Positions 1 to 8,043 are shown, counted from the stretch's first letter. The stretch: 32,335 nt of DNA from Oscillibacter sp. CAG:241 (GCA_000435975.1 FR884091.1:1-32335), one strand, 5' to 3'. Notes: generated from the sequence alone by a model not told the origin. Translations and numbers: made by a program.

Positions 1-67
1 TGGTGATGTGCATGAGCATACGCATGGACACGTCATTTCAATCCACGCGCCCCATACGGGGCGCGAC
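1..67 (-). CRISPR. Leader-proximal end of a type I-C CRISPR array (one repeat, one spacer visible)
   Basis: One 33-nt repeat lies at 35-67. On the minus strand it begins GTCGCGCCCC and ends GTGGATTGAAAT, the classic type I-C pattern, with a GCGCCCC/GGGGCGC stem and a GTAT loop that Cas5c is expected to recognise. Bases 1-34 are the first spacer, at least 34 nt long; whether it continues past base 1 cannot be seen. The array lies downstream of cas2 on the same strand, the usual I-C arrangement, so this repeat is next to the leader and its spacer should be the most recent acquisition. Only one repeat is in view; the call rests on repeat sequence plus the adjacent cas genes. Confidence 0.9.
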
Positions 68-237
68 AGCAAAAATGCATAATTTATGTTCTGCATTTTT
101 GCAACAACAGACAATCAAAGCATAAAAACCAACGGGAAACGTCGTCTGTCAGAACGTTTTTCTGATAAATCCAGGAACTCAACTTACAAAAGTAGGTGCG
201 AACCTTCCTGACGCGTTCTGTTCGCTTCTCCTTCGCA
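68..237 (-). promoter_or_regulatory. CRISPR leader between cas2 and the first repeat
   Basis: This 170-nt non-coding stretch lies between the cas2 stop and the first repeat and is more AT-rich than the flanking genes. The end nearest the repeat holds a perfect 10-bp inverted repeat (70-79 with 92-101). A second inverted repeat (GTGCGAA/TTCGCAC, 196-202 with 232-238) overlaps the cas2 stop. I infer that the region carries the array promoter and the sequences Cas1-Cas2 use to direct new spacers to the first repeat. I could not assign a confident -35/-10 pair. Confidence 0.75.
70..101. repeat. Perfect inverted repeat in the CRISPR leader, 2 nt from the first repeat
   Basis: CAAAAATGCA (70-79) and TGCATTTTTG (92-101) are exact reverse complements separated by 12 nt. 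The element begins 2 nt outside the terminal repeat. It could be a protein-binding site for leader recognition or a hairpin in the pre-crRNA 5' end; the sequence alone does not say which. Confidence 0.7.
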
Positions 238-528
238 CTAAATCATCAGTGTGTCCTCTGGCAGATACGATTGCTTGCAGCCGAAATGCTCGATCTTCTT
301 TTCATACTGCTTCCCTAAATAGTAAAATCGCAGACTATCCCGCTGGGGATCCATAATCTTACAAAGGGTATTTTGCAGACTGCGGCACTGTGCGGTGTCC
401 AGCAAGCATTCAAATACAGAATTCTGCACTCTTTGCCCGTAATTAACGCACTGCCTGGCGATTTGCCGCAGGCGTTTGCGTCCGGCGGCGTCCTCTGTAT
501 TTACATCATAGGTGATCAATACCAGCAT
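238..528 (-). CDS. cas2: CRISPR-associated endoribonuclease/adaptation protein Cas2
   Basis: This 96-residue protein has the usual I-C Cas2 length. It opens with a hydrophobic beta strand followed by YDVNTEDAAG; the Asp at residue 8 is the conserved metal-site aspartate of the ferredoxin-like Cas2 fold. The conserved RVQNSVFEC segment and the C-terminal YYLGKQYEKKIEHFG also fit the I-C branch. Cas2 dimers bridge two Cas1 dimers in the spacer-integration complex. The gene follows cas1 after 6 nt and is the last cas gene before the leader, so adaptation genes sit next to the array they extend. Confidence 0.96.
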   Translation of the reverse strand: MLVLITYDVNTEDAAGRKRLRQIARQCVNYGQRVQNSVFECLLDTAQCRSLQNTLCKIMDPQRDSLRFYYLGKQYEKKIEHFGCKQSYLPEDTLMI

Positions 529-534
529 AGCCCC

Positions 535-1566
535 TCACTTCCATAAAAACGGCGGATAGTCGTCCAAATCGCCCCGCAGATATCTTGCCAACAAGAGACT
601 CTGCACATAAGGAACCAGACCCCAAGGAAGCTTTTCCTCCAGAAAAGGATGGGTGATTGGCTCCCTTTTGCGCTCCTGCCATTTATGCAAAAAGCTTTTA
701 CGTCCTGTGTCCGACAGAAATACCGCACCGTTTTCCCGAAAATTGAAATCCTCTGGCTTAATGATGCGATTATTGACCATCGTCAGCACAAAACGATCCG
801 CAAAGCAAGGACGCAGTTCCTCCATCAGATCCAGCGCAAGGGATTCACGTCCCGGGCGGTCACGGTGCAGAAAACCCACATAGGCATCCAGGCCGACACA
901 TTCCAAGGCGGAAGCACAGTCGTGGGCCAGAAGGCTGTACGCAAAGGACAGCATGGCATTGAAAGCGTCCAGCGGCGGCCGACGGCTGCGCTCACGGAAA
1001 AAGAAGGTATCCTTTCCCTGCAGGATCATGTCGTCAAGAACTCCGAAATAGGCAGTGGCGCCGGCGCCCTCCAACCCCCGGAGACTGTCCAGCGAGGTTT
1101 CTGCCGTGATCTGCGGCAAAAGCCCTTGCAGCTGCTGGGACACCGCTGTAAAGTGGCCGCTGTCAATTCGCATGGCATGATCCCTTCGGGTGCGATCCAC
1201 ACTCCAGCGGGCGTTATAGACCTTGCCCAGAATCATCATTCGGGCCACGCGGCAGCTTTCAGAGGGATCGTCGGCGACCCGATACTGCGTCCGCCGCAAC
1301 AGCACATTGCCCTGCATTTGTCCGGAGACGCGGGCAAGGAATTGCCCTCTCTGGGTACAAAACGCCAGCCCGATTTCCCGCTTGGCGCAAGCACCCATCA
1401 GTGCCGGTGAAGCACCGGAATAGGAAAAGGTCACGATGCTTTGCAGCGTGTGCAGCGGATAGCGGGCAACGGCTTCCCCACCCCGGTTGGCCACCACATT
1501 TTCACCGTCCAGCGAGAGGTACACATCCTCTGATGTAACGAACAATGTGTTCAAAAGCTGTCTCAT
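535..1566 (-). CDS. cas1: CRISPR-associated integrase Cas1 (type I-C)
   Basis: Cas1 is the metal-dependent integrase that inserts spacers at the leader-repeat junction. From the start MRQLLNTLFV the protein has 343 residues, typical for the family. The N-terminal beta domain is followed by the alpha-helical catalytic domain with Glu166 (RGLEGAGA), His234 (GFLHRDRPGR) and the acidic SLALDLMEE motif (Asp246, Glu249/250). I chose the ATG at 1566 because it overlaps the cas4 stop as ATGA and the protein then begins where Cas1 proteins normally do; the open frame extends further upstream but only inside cas4. Coupling to cas4 fits the Cas4-Cas1 complex of I-C systems. Confidence 0.96.
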   Translation of the reverse strand: MRQLLNTLFVTSEDVYLSLDGENVVANRGGEAVARYPLHTLQSIVTFSYSGASPALMGACAKREIGLAFCTQRGQFLARVSGQMQGNVLLRRTQYRVADDPSESCRVARMMILGKVYNARWSVDRTRRDHAMRIDSGHFTAVSQQLQGLLPQITAETSLDSLRGLEGAGATAYFGVLDDMILQGKDTFFFRERSRRPPLDAFNAMLSFAYSLLAHDCASALECVGLDAYVGFLHRDRPGRESLALDLMEELRPCFADRFVLTMVNNRIIKPEDFNFRENGAVFLSDTGRKSFLHKWQERKREPITHPFLEEKLPWGLVPYVQSLLLARYLRGDLDDYPPFLWK

Positions 1567-2225
1567 GGCGTCTCCTCCAGATGATCCCGCAGATAGTCCG
1601 CAACAGATTGCTTCCGCATCAGCTTCGGCAGACAAAGCTCCTTGAGAGAGCAGGCGCTGCAGGCTTTTGTCGGCTTGACCTTCGGCGTCCAGCCACGCTC
1701 ATACAGAGCGTGCATCTCCTCAAGAAGCGTCCTGACCTCCTGCCGCAGCTCCGGCGTGAATTCCACCTCTGTACGACGGTGCGTCTCGCCGTAGTACAAC
1801 GCGCCGGTCGGGATCTGGCAGCAGAGCATTTCCTCCAGACACACAGCCTGTCCGCAAAGCTGCAAGGCGTCCGTGGTATCCTGCTTGGGCTTGCCGCGCT
1901 TGTATTCCACCGGATAGGGCTGCCAAAGGCCATCCCTCCCTTTCAGCGGAATCCCCACGCCGCTGCGGTGGAATTCCAGCACGTCACAGGCACCGGAAAC
2001 CCCTAAGGTCGGGGAGAATATCCGCATATCCCGCGTAATGAGCAGGTCGCCGCGGCTCTCGGTGAAGTCCTTATCGTGGGCCCGCTCGTGGAGGATCGCA
2101 CCGTCTGTGGTACGGTAATTCTCCGCCCATTGATTTTCGATATGGATCAGCGCCCATTGTCTGCGGCAGAATTTGAAGTGCTGCAAACCGGAGAGCTGAA
2201 GAAAGCGCTCCTCCGGATAGATCAC
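1563..2225 (-). CDS. cas4: CRISPR-associated exonuclease Cas4
   Basis: Cas4 is a RecB-like nuclease that trims prespacers and selects those with a correct PAM. The 220-residue protein shows the four iron-sulfur cysteines (Cys20 in FKFC, and Cys189, Cys192 and Cys198 in CSACSLKELC) and the nuclease residues Asp81 (ACDVLEF) and Glu107/Lys109 (VEYKRGKP). It starts at GTG, which overlaps the cas7 stop as GTGA; there is no ATG at the family's normal N-terminus. The neighbouring cas1 suggests a Cas4-Cas1 adaptation complex. Confidence 0.95.
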   Translation of the reverse strand: MIYPEERFLQLSGLQHFKFCRRQWALIHIENQWAENYRTTDGAILHERAHDKDFTESRGDLLITRDMRIFSPTLGVSGACDVLEFHRSGVGIPLKGRDGLWQPYPVEYKRGKPKQDTTDALQLCGQAVCLEEMLCCQIPTGALYYGETHRRTEVEFTPELRQEVRTLLEEMHALYERGWTPKVKPTKACSACSLKELCLPKLMRKQSVADYLRDHLEETP

Positions 2226-3112
2226 CCCAGCCGTGTGCAGGTAACGCCGGCGGGGAGAGCCGCCTCGTCCACCGTAACGGTGTAGTCTTCATAGCTTCTG
2301 GGGGCGGTAACGTTGTCCTTATGAGCTGCCTTCACCAGATCAAACAGCTTATGGGCCGGAGCGCAGCCCAACTCGGAATCATGCCTGAACACGATCAGCT
2401 CACGCACAGCCATCTTGCCGCGGGCGGCAGAGTGGTCATTTTCAAACATATTCAGGATGGCTGTCCACAGCAGGTTCAGGTCATCCTCGGAGAATCCGGT
2501 AGTCTTGCGGGCCAGGTTGGCGGAGATATATCCCTCCACCCGGTACAGGCCGTAAGGTACAATGTACTTGCGGCCCATTTCGGTGCCCTTCTTCTCCGCG
2601 TCCGCCTCCGTGGTGATGGCCACACGGGTGATGGTAACCTCCTGCGGCATGATGGGATCAACGCTGCGGGCAAAGCCCAGCTGCACCGGCCCGCGCACCT
2701 GTCCGCAGTTCAGCGCACCCTTGACGAAGGTGGTCATGACTGCGCCGAAGGTGCGGATATCGTAGAAATTCCGGCACATAAAGTCCCGCAGCTTTTCATC
2801 CAGATGCTCGTCCTTCTTCTTGGCATCCTTCAGCTTGTCCGCGTCCACGCCCACAAAGGCGCAGGCTTCCTTGTCGCTGGTGTTCAGCGGTACGCCGTCC
2901 TTGATGTAGATGCGATAGCCCGTCTCCCCTTCCTTTGCCATCTCCACATAGTTGCGGATCTTTCGCTTCAGGCAGACGTCCGTCACCAGCCCGTAGCCGG
3001 TCTCTGGGTCTATACGGGGCATGTTGCCCGCGTCGGGGTCACCGTTGGGATTTCCGTTCTCCACATCGAAAAACACCACAAATTCATACCGGTTCTTGAT
3101 AGGCTCAGACAT
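2222..3112 (-). CDS. cas7: Type I-C Cascade backbone subunit Cas7 (Csd2)
   Basis: Cas7 subunits polymerise along the crRNA to form the backbone of the I-C interference complex. The 296-residue product begins MSEPIKNRYEFVVFFDVENG; the conserved FDVENGNPNGDPD and the later RTFGAVM and GPVQLGFARS segments are typical of Csd2. Two ATGs lie close together: the one at 3112 is 9 nt from a GGAGG Shine-Dalgarno, the one at 3118 only about 3 nt, so I take 3112. The start overlaps the cas8c stop by 8 bp and the stop overlaps cas4. Confidence 0.95.
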   Translation of the reverse strand: MSEPIKNRYEFVVFFDVENGNPNGDPDAGNMPRIDPETGYGLVTDVCLKRKIRNYVEMAKEGETGYRIYIKDGVPLNTSDKEACAFVGVDADKLKDAKKKDEHLDEKLRDFMCRNFYDIRTFGAVMTTFVKGALNCGQVRGPVQLGFARSVDPIMPQEVTITRVAITTEADAEKKGTEMGRKYIVPYGLYRVEGYISANLARKTTGFSEDDLNLLWTAILNMFENDHSAARGKMAVRELIVFRHDSELGCAPAHKLFDLVKAAHKDNVTAPRSYEDYTVTVDEAALPAGVTCTRLG

Positions 3113-3473
3113 TTTCATTCTCCTCCTTTTTCGTATACCGCTTCTGTGTCTGGTGATAGTAGCCAAGGTCGAAGGAGCCCTGCTGGGCCAGCGTCATACG
3201 GGCAGGATAGCTCTCGCCCAGCAATCCCTTCAACACAGTGACCTGTTTATCGAAATAGACTCTCTGTCCGGGCTCCAGCTTCCGCAGATGCTTCTGATAG
3301 AGATTGTTCAGCACCGGGAAGATGCTGGCAGGCATGGTCGCTGCCGAGTTGAAATACTTGTCCTTGATGGTCGCGTTGATACCGGGATTTGCCGCCTGCT
3401 GCGCCGATTCATAAACGGAGAACAACCGGCCCAGCGTGTAAGGGATGTTGGTGCTGGCTTCGTTGAGACTCAC
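3105..3473 (-). CDS. cas11c: Internal small subunit Cas11c, translated from within cas8c
   Basis: Inside cas8c, in the same frame, AAAGGAGG (minus strand, 3482-3489) lies exactly 8 nt before a GTG (3471-3473) at codon 458. Starting there gives a 122-residue helical protein identical to the Cas8c C-terminus. Independent translation of a small subunit of about this length from the cas8 C-terminus is established for type I-C systems, where two copies form the belly of Cascade. The Shine-Dalgarno is as strong as any genuine one in this operon. The start position is an inference from that site and the length; no separate stop or frame marks it. Confidence 0.82.
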   Translation of the reverse strand: MSLNEASTNIPYTLGRLFSVYESAQQAANPGINATIKDKYFNSAATMPASIFPVLNNLYQKHLRKLEPGQRVYFDKQVTVLKGLLGESYPARMTLAQQGSFDLGYYHQTQKRYTKKEENENV

Positions 3474-4844
3474 AGTCAAAACCTCCTTTGGACAGTCCGT
3501 ATGTGGATTTTTCAGATAATACGCCTTGATGATGGCCGCGCGGCCCCATGTGATGTTCCGCTCCGCACGAATACGGAGCATGACAGCCTCCAGCAGCGAC
3601 GCCGGATACAGCCCGCCGGAAAAGATGGCCCGTGCCGTGGCTCCTGCCATGGCCGGTGAAGGAGACTTATCCTTGGAATTCGGATTCACCGTTTCCCGCA
3701 GCAGCGCCCACAGAGGCAGCACACCGGGCTTAGCGTTTGCAGGCCTCACGATCTCCAGCCGCTCATAGTGGGCATTGACGTTCTGCATCAGCCTGCCGAA
3801 GCTGTCCCGCAGAAAGAATCGGACAGAGAGCCGGGCCGCGTTAGGCGCCAGCCCCAAAATGTAAAAGGTGCGGTCCGGATCCACGCCCAGGTCCGTGCTC
3901 GGCAGACCCTTTGCCAGATTTTTTAAGGCAGCCTGCAGATCCTTTTCCGATAAGCCTGATGGCATATTGCCGGACATGAACGCCATAAACAGATCAGGAT
4001 AAGCAGGCTCTGCGCCCTCTGCCCAACAGACAATGGTGGTATCGCCGATGACCTGCACATTGTTCCTTTTCGCCAGCAGATGGTTCAAGGCGGCAGTGTA
4101 GGCAAATGCTGCATACTTGCCTACCGGTGCGTTGTAGCTTTGCTCCCGCCCATAAGAGCAAAAGGCGTGCGCATTGAACGCCACCAGCGTTGCGCCGCTG
4201 GACTGGGCATCCCGTACACCCTTGATGGTGGGATGGGTGGCGGCAATCTCATCCTCGCGGCCTGTGACAAGGCACTGCATCCGCACGGCGTCCTCGCCTG
4301 CGCCGTCCCGATACCGCTGCCACGCCTCGCGGATGGCGGTATCCTCATATGAATAGCGGCCGTCCACCCGAAGCAGCAGATTCCCGCCTGCGGTAACTGC
4401 CTCATACTGTCCGGACAAGGCGGGATGTTCCATCGCTTTTTCCGGCTGCCAGGTGTCGAAGAACCTCAGGATCGCCTTGGCAATGGGCGAATCCACGCCA
4501 TCCAATACGGTATGGTGCAGACTTGCGGCAGCGCGAAAGCAATCCTGGCTGCGCTTCGGCTTTCCCTTTTGGTCAACGCCCAGCAGATAGGTTGAGTTGT
4601 CCCACAGGAAGTTGGAAGCAATGCCAACGGTACGCTTTACCGGTGCAGGCAGATTTTTGATAGTCTGCGGCATCTGCGCCTTTCCGTTTTCGGATGGCTG
4701 TTGAATATTGATTATTTGCGTCACCTGGCCGTCTTTATCCAGACACAGGGCGAAGCTGATCTTTGCCGGGCTCCATCCGGGAGCGGCGATCTCGCCGCGA
4801 TGGAGGAGATCCTCGTAATACTGCGTCAGCGCTTGCAGAATCAT
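3105..4844 (-). CDS. cas8c: Type I-C Cascade large subunit Cas8c (Csd1)
   Basis: Cas8c is the large subunit that reads the PAM and holds the displaced strand in I-C Cascade. The 579 residues match the family's usual length of roughly 600. Typical features include RTVGIASNFLWDNSTYLLG near residue 71, the SFNAHAF-like VAFNAHAFCSYG near 221, and the C-terminal helical part with NLYQKHLRKL. The start ATG overlaps the cas5 stop as ATGA. The C-terminal 122 residues carry their own ribosome binding site and probably also make Cas11c as a separate product. Assignment rests on sequence resemblance and fixed position between cas5 and cas7. Confidence 0.95.
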   Translation of the reverse strand: MILQALTQYYEDLLHRGEIAAPGWSPAKISFALCLDKDGQVTQIINIQQPSENGKAQMPQTIKNLPAPVKRTVGIASNFLWDNSTYLLGVDQKGKPKRSQDCFRAAASLHHTVLDGVDSPIAKAILRFFDTWQPEKAMEHPALSGQYEAVTAGGNLLLRVDGRYSYEDTAIREAWQRYRDGAGEDAVRMQCLVTGREDEIAATHPTIKGVRDAQSSGATLVAFNAHAFCSYGREQSYNAPVGKYAAFAYTAALNHLLAKRNNVQVIGDTTIVCWAEGAEPAYPDLFMAFMSGNMPSGLSEKDLQAALKNLAKGLPSTDLGVDPDRTFYILGLAPNAARLSVRFFLRDSFGRLMQNVNAHYERLEIVRPANAKPGVLPLWALLRETVNPNSKDKSPSPAMAGATARAIFSGGLYPASLLEAVMLRIRAERNITWGRAAIIKAYYLKNPHTDCPKEVLTVSLNEASTNIPYTLGRLFSVYESAQQAANPGINATIKDKYFNSAATMPASIFPVLNNLYQKHLRKLEPGQRVYFDKQVTVLKGLLGESYPARMTLAQQGSFDLGYYHQTQKRYTKKEENENV

Positions 4845-5503
4845 TCCCTCACCTCCTCACTGTTCCATGGCGGCACAACCATCACGCCGTCCGTCAGACT
4901 GGCCCGGAAGAACCGGGGCGTGATGTTCCGGGGATCGGTGTAGTCCATATCCAGCAGGATCCAGCCCAGATCACGGACACCCTCCAGCTCCTTCGGACAG
5001 GGCGGCAGCTCCGTGCAGCGGCGAAAATGGGCCGGAAACTCCCTTGTGCCGAAATAGGGCATACTGTAGCACTGGCCCCGTTCCAGGCGACGCCTGATGA
5101 TGTCCTGAAACTTTCCGGCGTTGTCGCCGGGAGCAGCGTTCTCCGTCAGGTCGAAATGGGCGTCAATCACATAGTGTACGTCCCGCAGCACCATGGCCGC
5201 CCGCTGCTGGATGCTTTCCGGCGTGGCCAAATACAGTTCTCCCTGCCCTTTCTCCATGACGGTCTTTACCTTGCGGGCACTGATGGTATCCTTCACCTCG
5301 TTGCGGCGAATGTTGGTGAAGCGAATGGGGCTGCATACATGAATGCGGTCGATGCGCCATCGCAGACCGGGGTGCCAGTAAATACTTTCCAGCAGCCCGC
5401 GGGCCGCCGACGGCGTCATGGTATCGTAGCTCACATGCTCAACTTTGAACTCAGGCCGCGAAAAAAGCGCGTAATCGCCCCACACTTCCACTTGTATTGC
5501 CAT
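4841..5503 (-). CDS. cas5c: crRNA-processing endoribonuclease Cas5c (Cas5d)
   Basis: In type I-C systems Cas5 replaces Cas6: it cuts the repeat hairpin and stays bound to the crRNA 5' handle. No cas6 is seen here, which agrees. The 220-residue protein has the RAMP N-terminus (IQVEVWGDYALFSRPEFKVE), the TPSAARGLLESIYW segment and the IRFTNIRRNE motif typical of Cas5d. The Shine-Dalgarno AAGGAAGGGAG precedes the ATG at 5503. It lies 28 nt after cas3 and overlaps cas8c by 4 bp. Confidence 0.95.
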   Translation of the reverse strand: MAIQVEVWGDYALFSRPEFKVEHVSYDTMTPSAARGLLESIYWHPGLRWRIDRIHVCSPIRFTNIRRNEVKDTISARKVKTVMEKGQGELYLATPESIQQRAAMVLRDVHYVIDAHFDLTENAAPGDNAGKFQDIIRRRLERGQCYSMPYFGTREFPAHFRRCTELPPCPKELEGVRDLGWILLDMDYTDPRNITPRFFRASLTDGVMVVPPWNSEEVRE

Positions 5504-5531
5504 AAGGTCACTCCCTTCCTTTATTATTCTT

Positions 5532-7709
5532 TCAGATAAACTCCGCCTTGCCTGTCTCCGGCTCCAGAGACAGGCCCATGGTCTCGCTGTACAGCGTCAG
5601 ATCTGTCAAAATGGCACTGTCCTCGTCCAATACGGGAACCTCCCGCGCCGTCAGCAGCGCACCTGCATTGTACAGCGCCCGATAATGCTTATCATATACA
5701 GAAACGGCATAACGGCCCAGCTTACGGTACAGGTCCCTGGAGCACTCGCCGTCCTGTAGACGCCGGAGTAAAGCCGTGCCTTCACCATAAGGAATGTAGA
5801 TGGTATATGTATTCCGGTCGATGAGACGGAACTTCTCTGCTACTGTGCGGAACGGAAATTCACAGCCCCCGATTCCCTGCGTGAATGCCTCGATAACACC
5901 CTGCCGGTCCAGCGCATCGCCGCTCAGATCGCGCAGACTGCGAAAGTACCGAGTCATCGTCTCAGGCGCGGCAGGGTCGCGATCCTCTTTCAGCGCTTCT
6001 CTGGCTGCGCCGACGGCGGCCTGGAACAATTGCGGCGGCAGCTCAGTCCGCTCAAAAATCGTGACAAAGCTCTCGTCCGCAGGACGTTTTCCCTCACGGT
6101 TGCAGCGCCCCGCCGCCTGCATGACGGAATCCAGCCCCGCCAATTCCCGGTAGACGGCAGGAAAATCCACATCCACGCCCGCCTCGATCAGGGATGTGGA
6201 TACCACCCGGCATGGTTCCCCCCTTCTTAACCGTTCTTTGATCTTATCAAGCAGCACCTGTCGTTGAGCGGGGACCATCAACGTGGACAGATGATAGCTG
6301 CCCTCCTGCGGCAGCAATGCGTATATGCTCTGGGCAGCCTTAAGGCTGTTGACGATACAGAGGACTTGCCGCTGCTCACTCAGCCGCTCTGCCAGCACTT
6401 CGTCAGTCATCGTTGCGGAGTGTTGGAAGGTCACGCGGCGGAAGCGGCCATACAGTGCTGCCGTTTGCGGGCAGAGCTCTGTCACGGGGCAGTCTGGCGC
6501 GTAGGTGCGCAGCAGGTCATCCAAAGATGGCTGCGTTGCCGTACAAAGCACCACCGTTGAGCAAAATTGCTCCGCCAGCGAAGCCATGGCAGCCACGCAG
6601 GGCCGCAGATGCGCCAAAGGCAGCATCTGTGCCTCGTCGAAAATAATGACGCTGTTGGCAAGGTTGTGCAGCTTGCGGCACCGGGAGGAACGGGCGGCAT
6701 ACATGGACTCAAAGAACTGCACCGCCGTGGTGACCACCACAGGCATGTCCCAATTCTCCGTGGCCAGCGCTTTCCGGACGGCCTCCGGCGGCGCGCCGTC
6801 GGAGAGATCAAACTGCACGCCGGAATGGTGCTCCAGCACATTGCCGCTCCCCAGAATATCCCGGAACACCCGGGCATTCTGGTCGATGATGGAGGTATAT
6901 GGGATGACGTAAATCACCCGCTGCATCCCATGTTCCGCCGCATGCCGCAGTGCAAAGGCCAGCGACGCCACCGTCTTTCCCCCACCGGTGGGGACGGTCA
7001 GTGTGTAAACGCCTTTTGGCTTACTTCCCGCCTCTATACAGGTGTTCAGTATCTCGCAGCGCAGCCGATTCAACTCCGTCCTGGGCTGCTGCCACGGCTT
7101 GATATACGCTTGCAGCCGCGCCAGCAGCGTAGGGATATCATCGTATCCGCCCCGCCCGCGTTCACCGTTCATGAACCGCTCCGTATCCAGAAAATCGGCG
7201 TCCACCAGGCAGGAATAGAGCATTCGCGTCCAGAATGAAGCCTGTAGGGGATCCAACCCTTGCGTCGCCAGGACCGTCGGCGGAGGCAGCGTCGCGCCGC
7301 TTTCTCCGCAGCGCTCCAGATACCGTTCCTCGCGTCCCTTCAGCATCCGGCCATAGAATGTTCCATCAGCCTTCCGGGCTGTCCGCATATTGCCGAAGTC
7401 CGGCAGTCCGCCGTGATGTCCCGCCACGCATGCGGAAGCATAGCGGTTTCCCCGCATGGCGCAGGCCATCGCACCCGCTGTGGCGTGGTCAACTGTGGGT
7501 CCGTCGTTCAGCAGATGATCCTGAAAGGCATCCGTGCATTTACCGATGTCGTGGGACAGTCCCGCCAGTTCCCCGTCGGCTTCCGCTCCGAATGCCGCCG
7601 CGAATTCACGGCACAGTTCAGCCGTTCCCGTCAGGTGCTGGGCGACCGTCTGATACTCTTTGCGGCCATTCGCATTTTCCCGGACATGTGCGTAATACTG
7701 CAAATCCAT
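5532..7709 (-). CDS. cas3: CRISPR interference helicase-nuclease Cas3
   Basis: Cas3 is recruited to Cascade-bound target DNA, then unwinds and degrades it. Counting from the ATG at 7709 (725 residues), the N-terminal HD nuclease has His53-Asp54 (LSHDIGK), His75 (DHATAGA) and His98-His99 (GHHGGLPD). The superfamily 2 helicase has TGGGKT at 241-246, DEAQ at 358-361, CTATQP, and the QAAGRCNREG motif VI. A GTG directly before the ATG is an alternative start, but an in-frame stop rules out longer forms. The Shine-Dalgarno is poor for either; the ATG overlaps the stop of a five-codon reading frame (7709-7726), so coupling may drive initiation. It is first in the operon. Confidence 0.95.
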   Translation of the reverse strand: MDLQYYAHVRENANGRKEYQTVAQHLTGTAELCREFAAAFGAEADGELAGLSHDIGKCTDAFQDHLLNDGPTVDHATAGAMACAMRGNRYASACVAGHHGGLPDFGNMRTARKADGTFYGRMLKGREERYLERCGESGATLPPPTVLATQGLDPLQASFWTRMLYSCLVDADFLDTERFMNGERGRGGYDDIPTLLARLQAYIKPWQQPRTELNRLRCEILNTCIEAGSKPKGVYTLTVPTGGGKTVASLAFALRHAAEHGMQRVIYVIPYTSIIDQNARVFRDILGSGNVLEHHSGVQFDLSDGAPPEAVRKALATENWDMPVVVTTAVQFFESMYAARSSRCRKLHNLANSVIIFDEAQMLPLAHLRPCVAAMASLAEQFCSTVVLCTATQPSLDDLLRTYAPDCPVTELCPQTAALYGRFRRVTFQHSATMTDEVLAERLSEQRQVLCIVNSLKAAQSIYALLPQEGSYHLSTLMVPAQRQVLLDKIKERLRRGEPCRVVSTSLIEAGVDVDFPAVYRELAGLDSVMQAAGRCNREGKRPADESFVTIFERTELPPQLFQAAVGAAREALKEDRDPAAPETMTRYFRSLRDLSGDALDRQGVIEAFTQGIGGCEFPFRTVAEKFRLIDRNTYTIYIPYGEGTALLRRLQDGECSRDLYRKLGRYAVSVYDKHYRALYNAGALLTAREVPVLDEDSAILTDLTLYSETMGLSLEPETGKAEFI

Positions 7710-7740
7710 CACCCTTTCATGGACATTTCTCTCTCAAAAT

Positions 7741-7776
7741 AACAAAAAACAGCCCTGCGGAAAGCACAGGGCTGTT
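7741..7776 (-). terminator. Intrinsic terminator in the cas operon leader (candidate attenuator)
   Basis: On the minus strand AACAGCCCTG (7776-7767) pairs perfectly with CAGGGCTGTT (7757-7748) around a 9-nt loop, followed at once by a T-rich tail (TTTTTTGTTATTTT). It lies downstream of the cas promoter and about 30 nt before cas3, so it would stop transcription before the operon unless bypassed. A leader segment ACAGGGC (7804-7798) is complementary to the 5' arm and could form an antiterminator. Confidence 0.85.
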
Positions 7777-7823
7777 GGATAGCGCGGCTGGTAATTGGCC
7801 CTGTCGCAGTTTCTATCGCATAT

Positions 7824-7852
7824 ATTATATATCTGTCTGCGGATAAAGTCAA
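7824..7852 (-). promoter_or_regulatory. Sigma-A type promoter of the cas operon
   Basis: TTGACT (7852-7847) and TATAAT (7829-7824) are separated by exactly 17 nt on the minus strand. Transcription should begin near 7817, giving a leader of about 108 nt before cas3. It is the best promoter match between the symporter gene and cas3. Confidence 0.85.
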
Positions 7853-7999
7853 ACAAAATACGCCATTATAGAGGATTTTTCGCTGTGAGCCCCCGATTGT
7901 ACATGCAGCGGCTCTGTTTTCAACCTTTCCGCACACCTTCCGTAGTCAATTCCCAATAGCTTTTCATGATGATAACTGCCGAGATGATAAGAGCATCAT

Positions 8000-8043
8000 A
8001 CTGCCCCCTTGCGCAGACTTTTGATCCTGTGCAAGGGGGCAGT
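8000..8043. terminator. Strong hairpin downstream of the symporter gene
   Basis: ACTGCCCCCTTGC (8000-8012) and GCAAGGGGGCAGT (8031-8043) are perfect complements; four further pairs, one of them G-U, extend the stem to 17 bp. It begins 34 nt beyond the symporter stop and probably ends or protects that transcript. Neither strand has a clear U-tract after it, so termination efficiency is uncertain. Confidence 0.55.

Noticed and set aside
196..238. 7-bp inverted repeat overlapping the cas2 stop as a cas operon terminator
   Set aside because: The loop is 29 nt and no U-tract follows; it would also separate cas2 from the leader, for which there is no other evidence.
7865..7870. Second TATAAT upstream of the cas promoter
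   Set aside because: The bases 17 nt upstream (GGGGCT) do not resemble a -35, and no extended -10 is present.
7709..7936. 75-codon minus-strand frame upstream of cas3
   Set aside because: It begins upstream of the cas promoter and runs through its -10 and the terminator hairpin; only its last five codons could be on the cas transcript.
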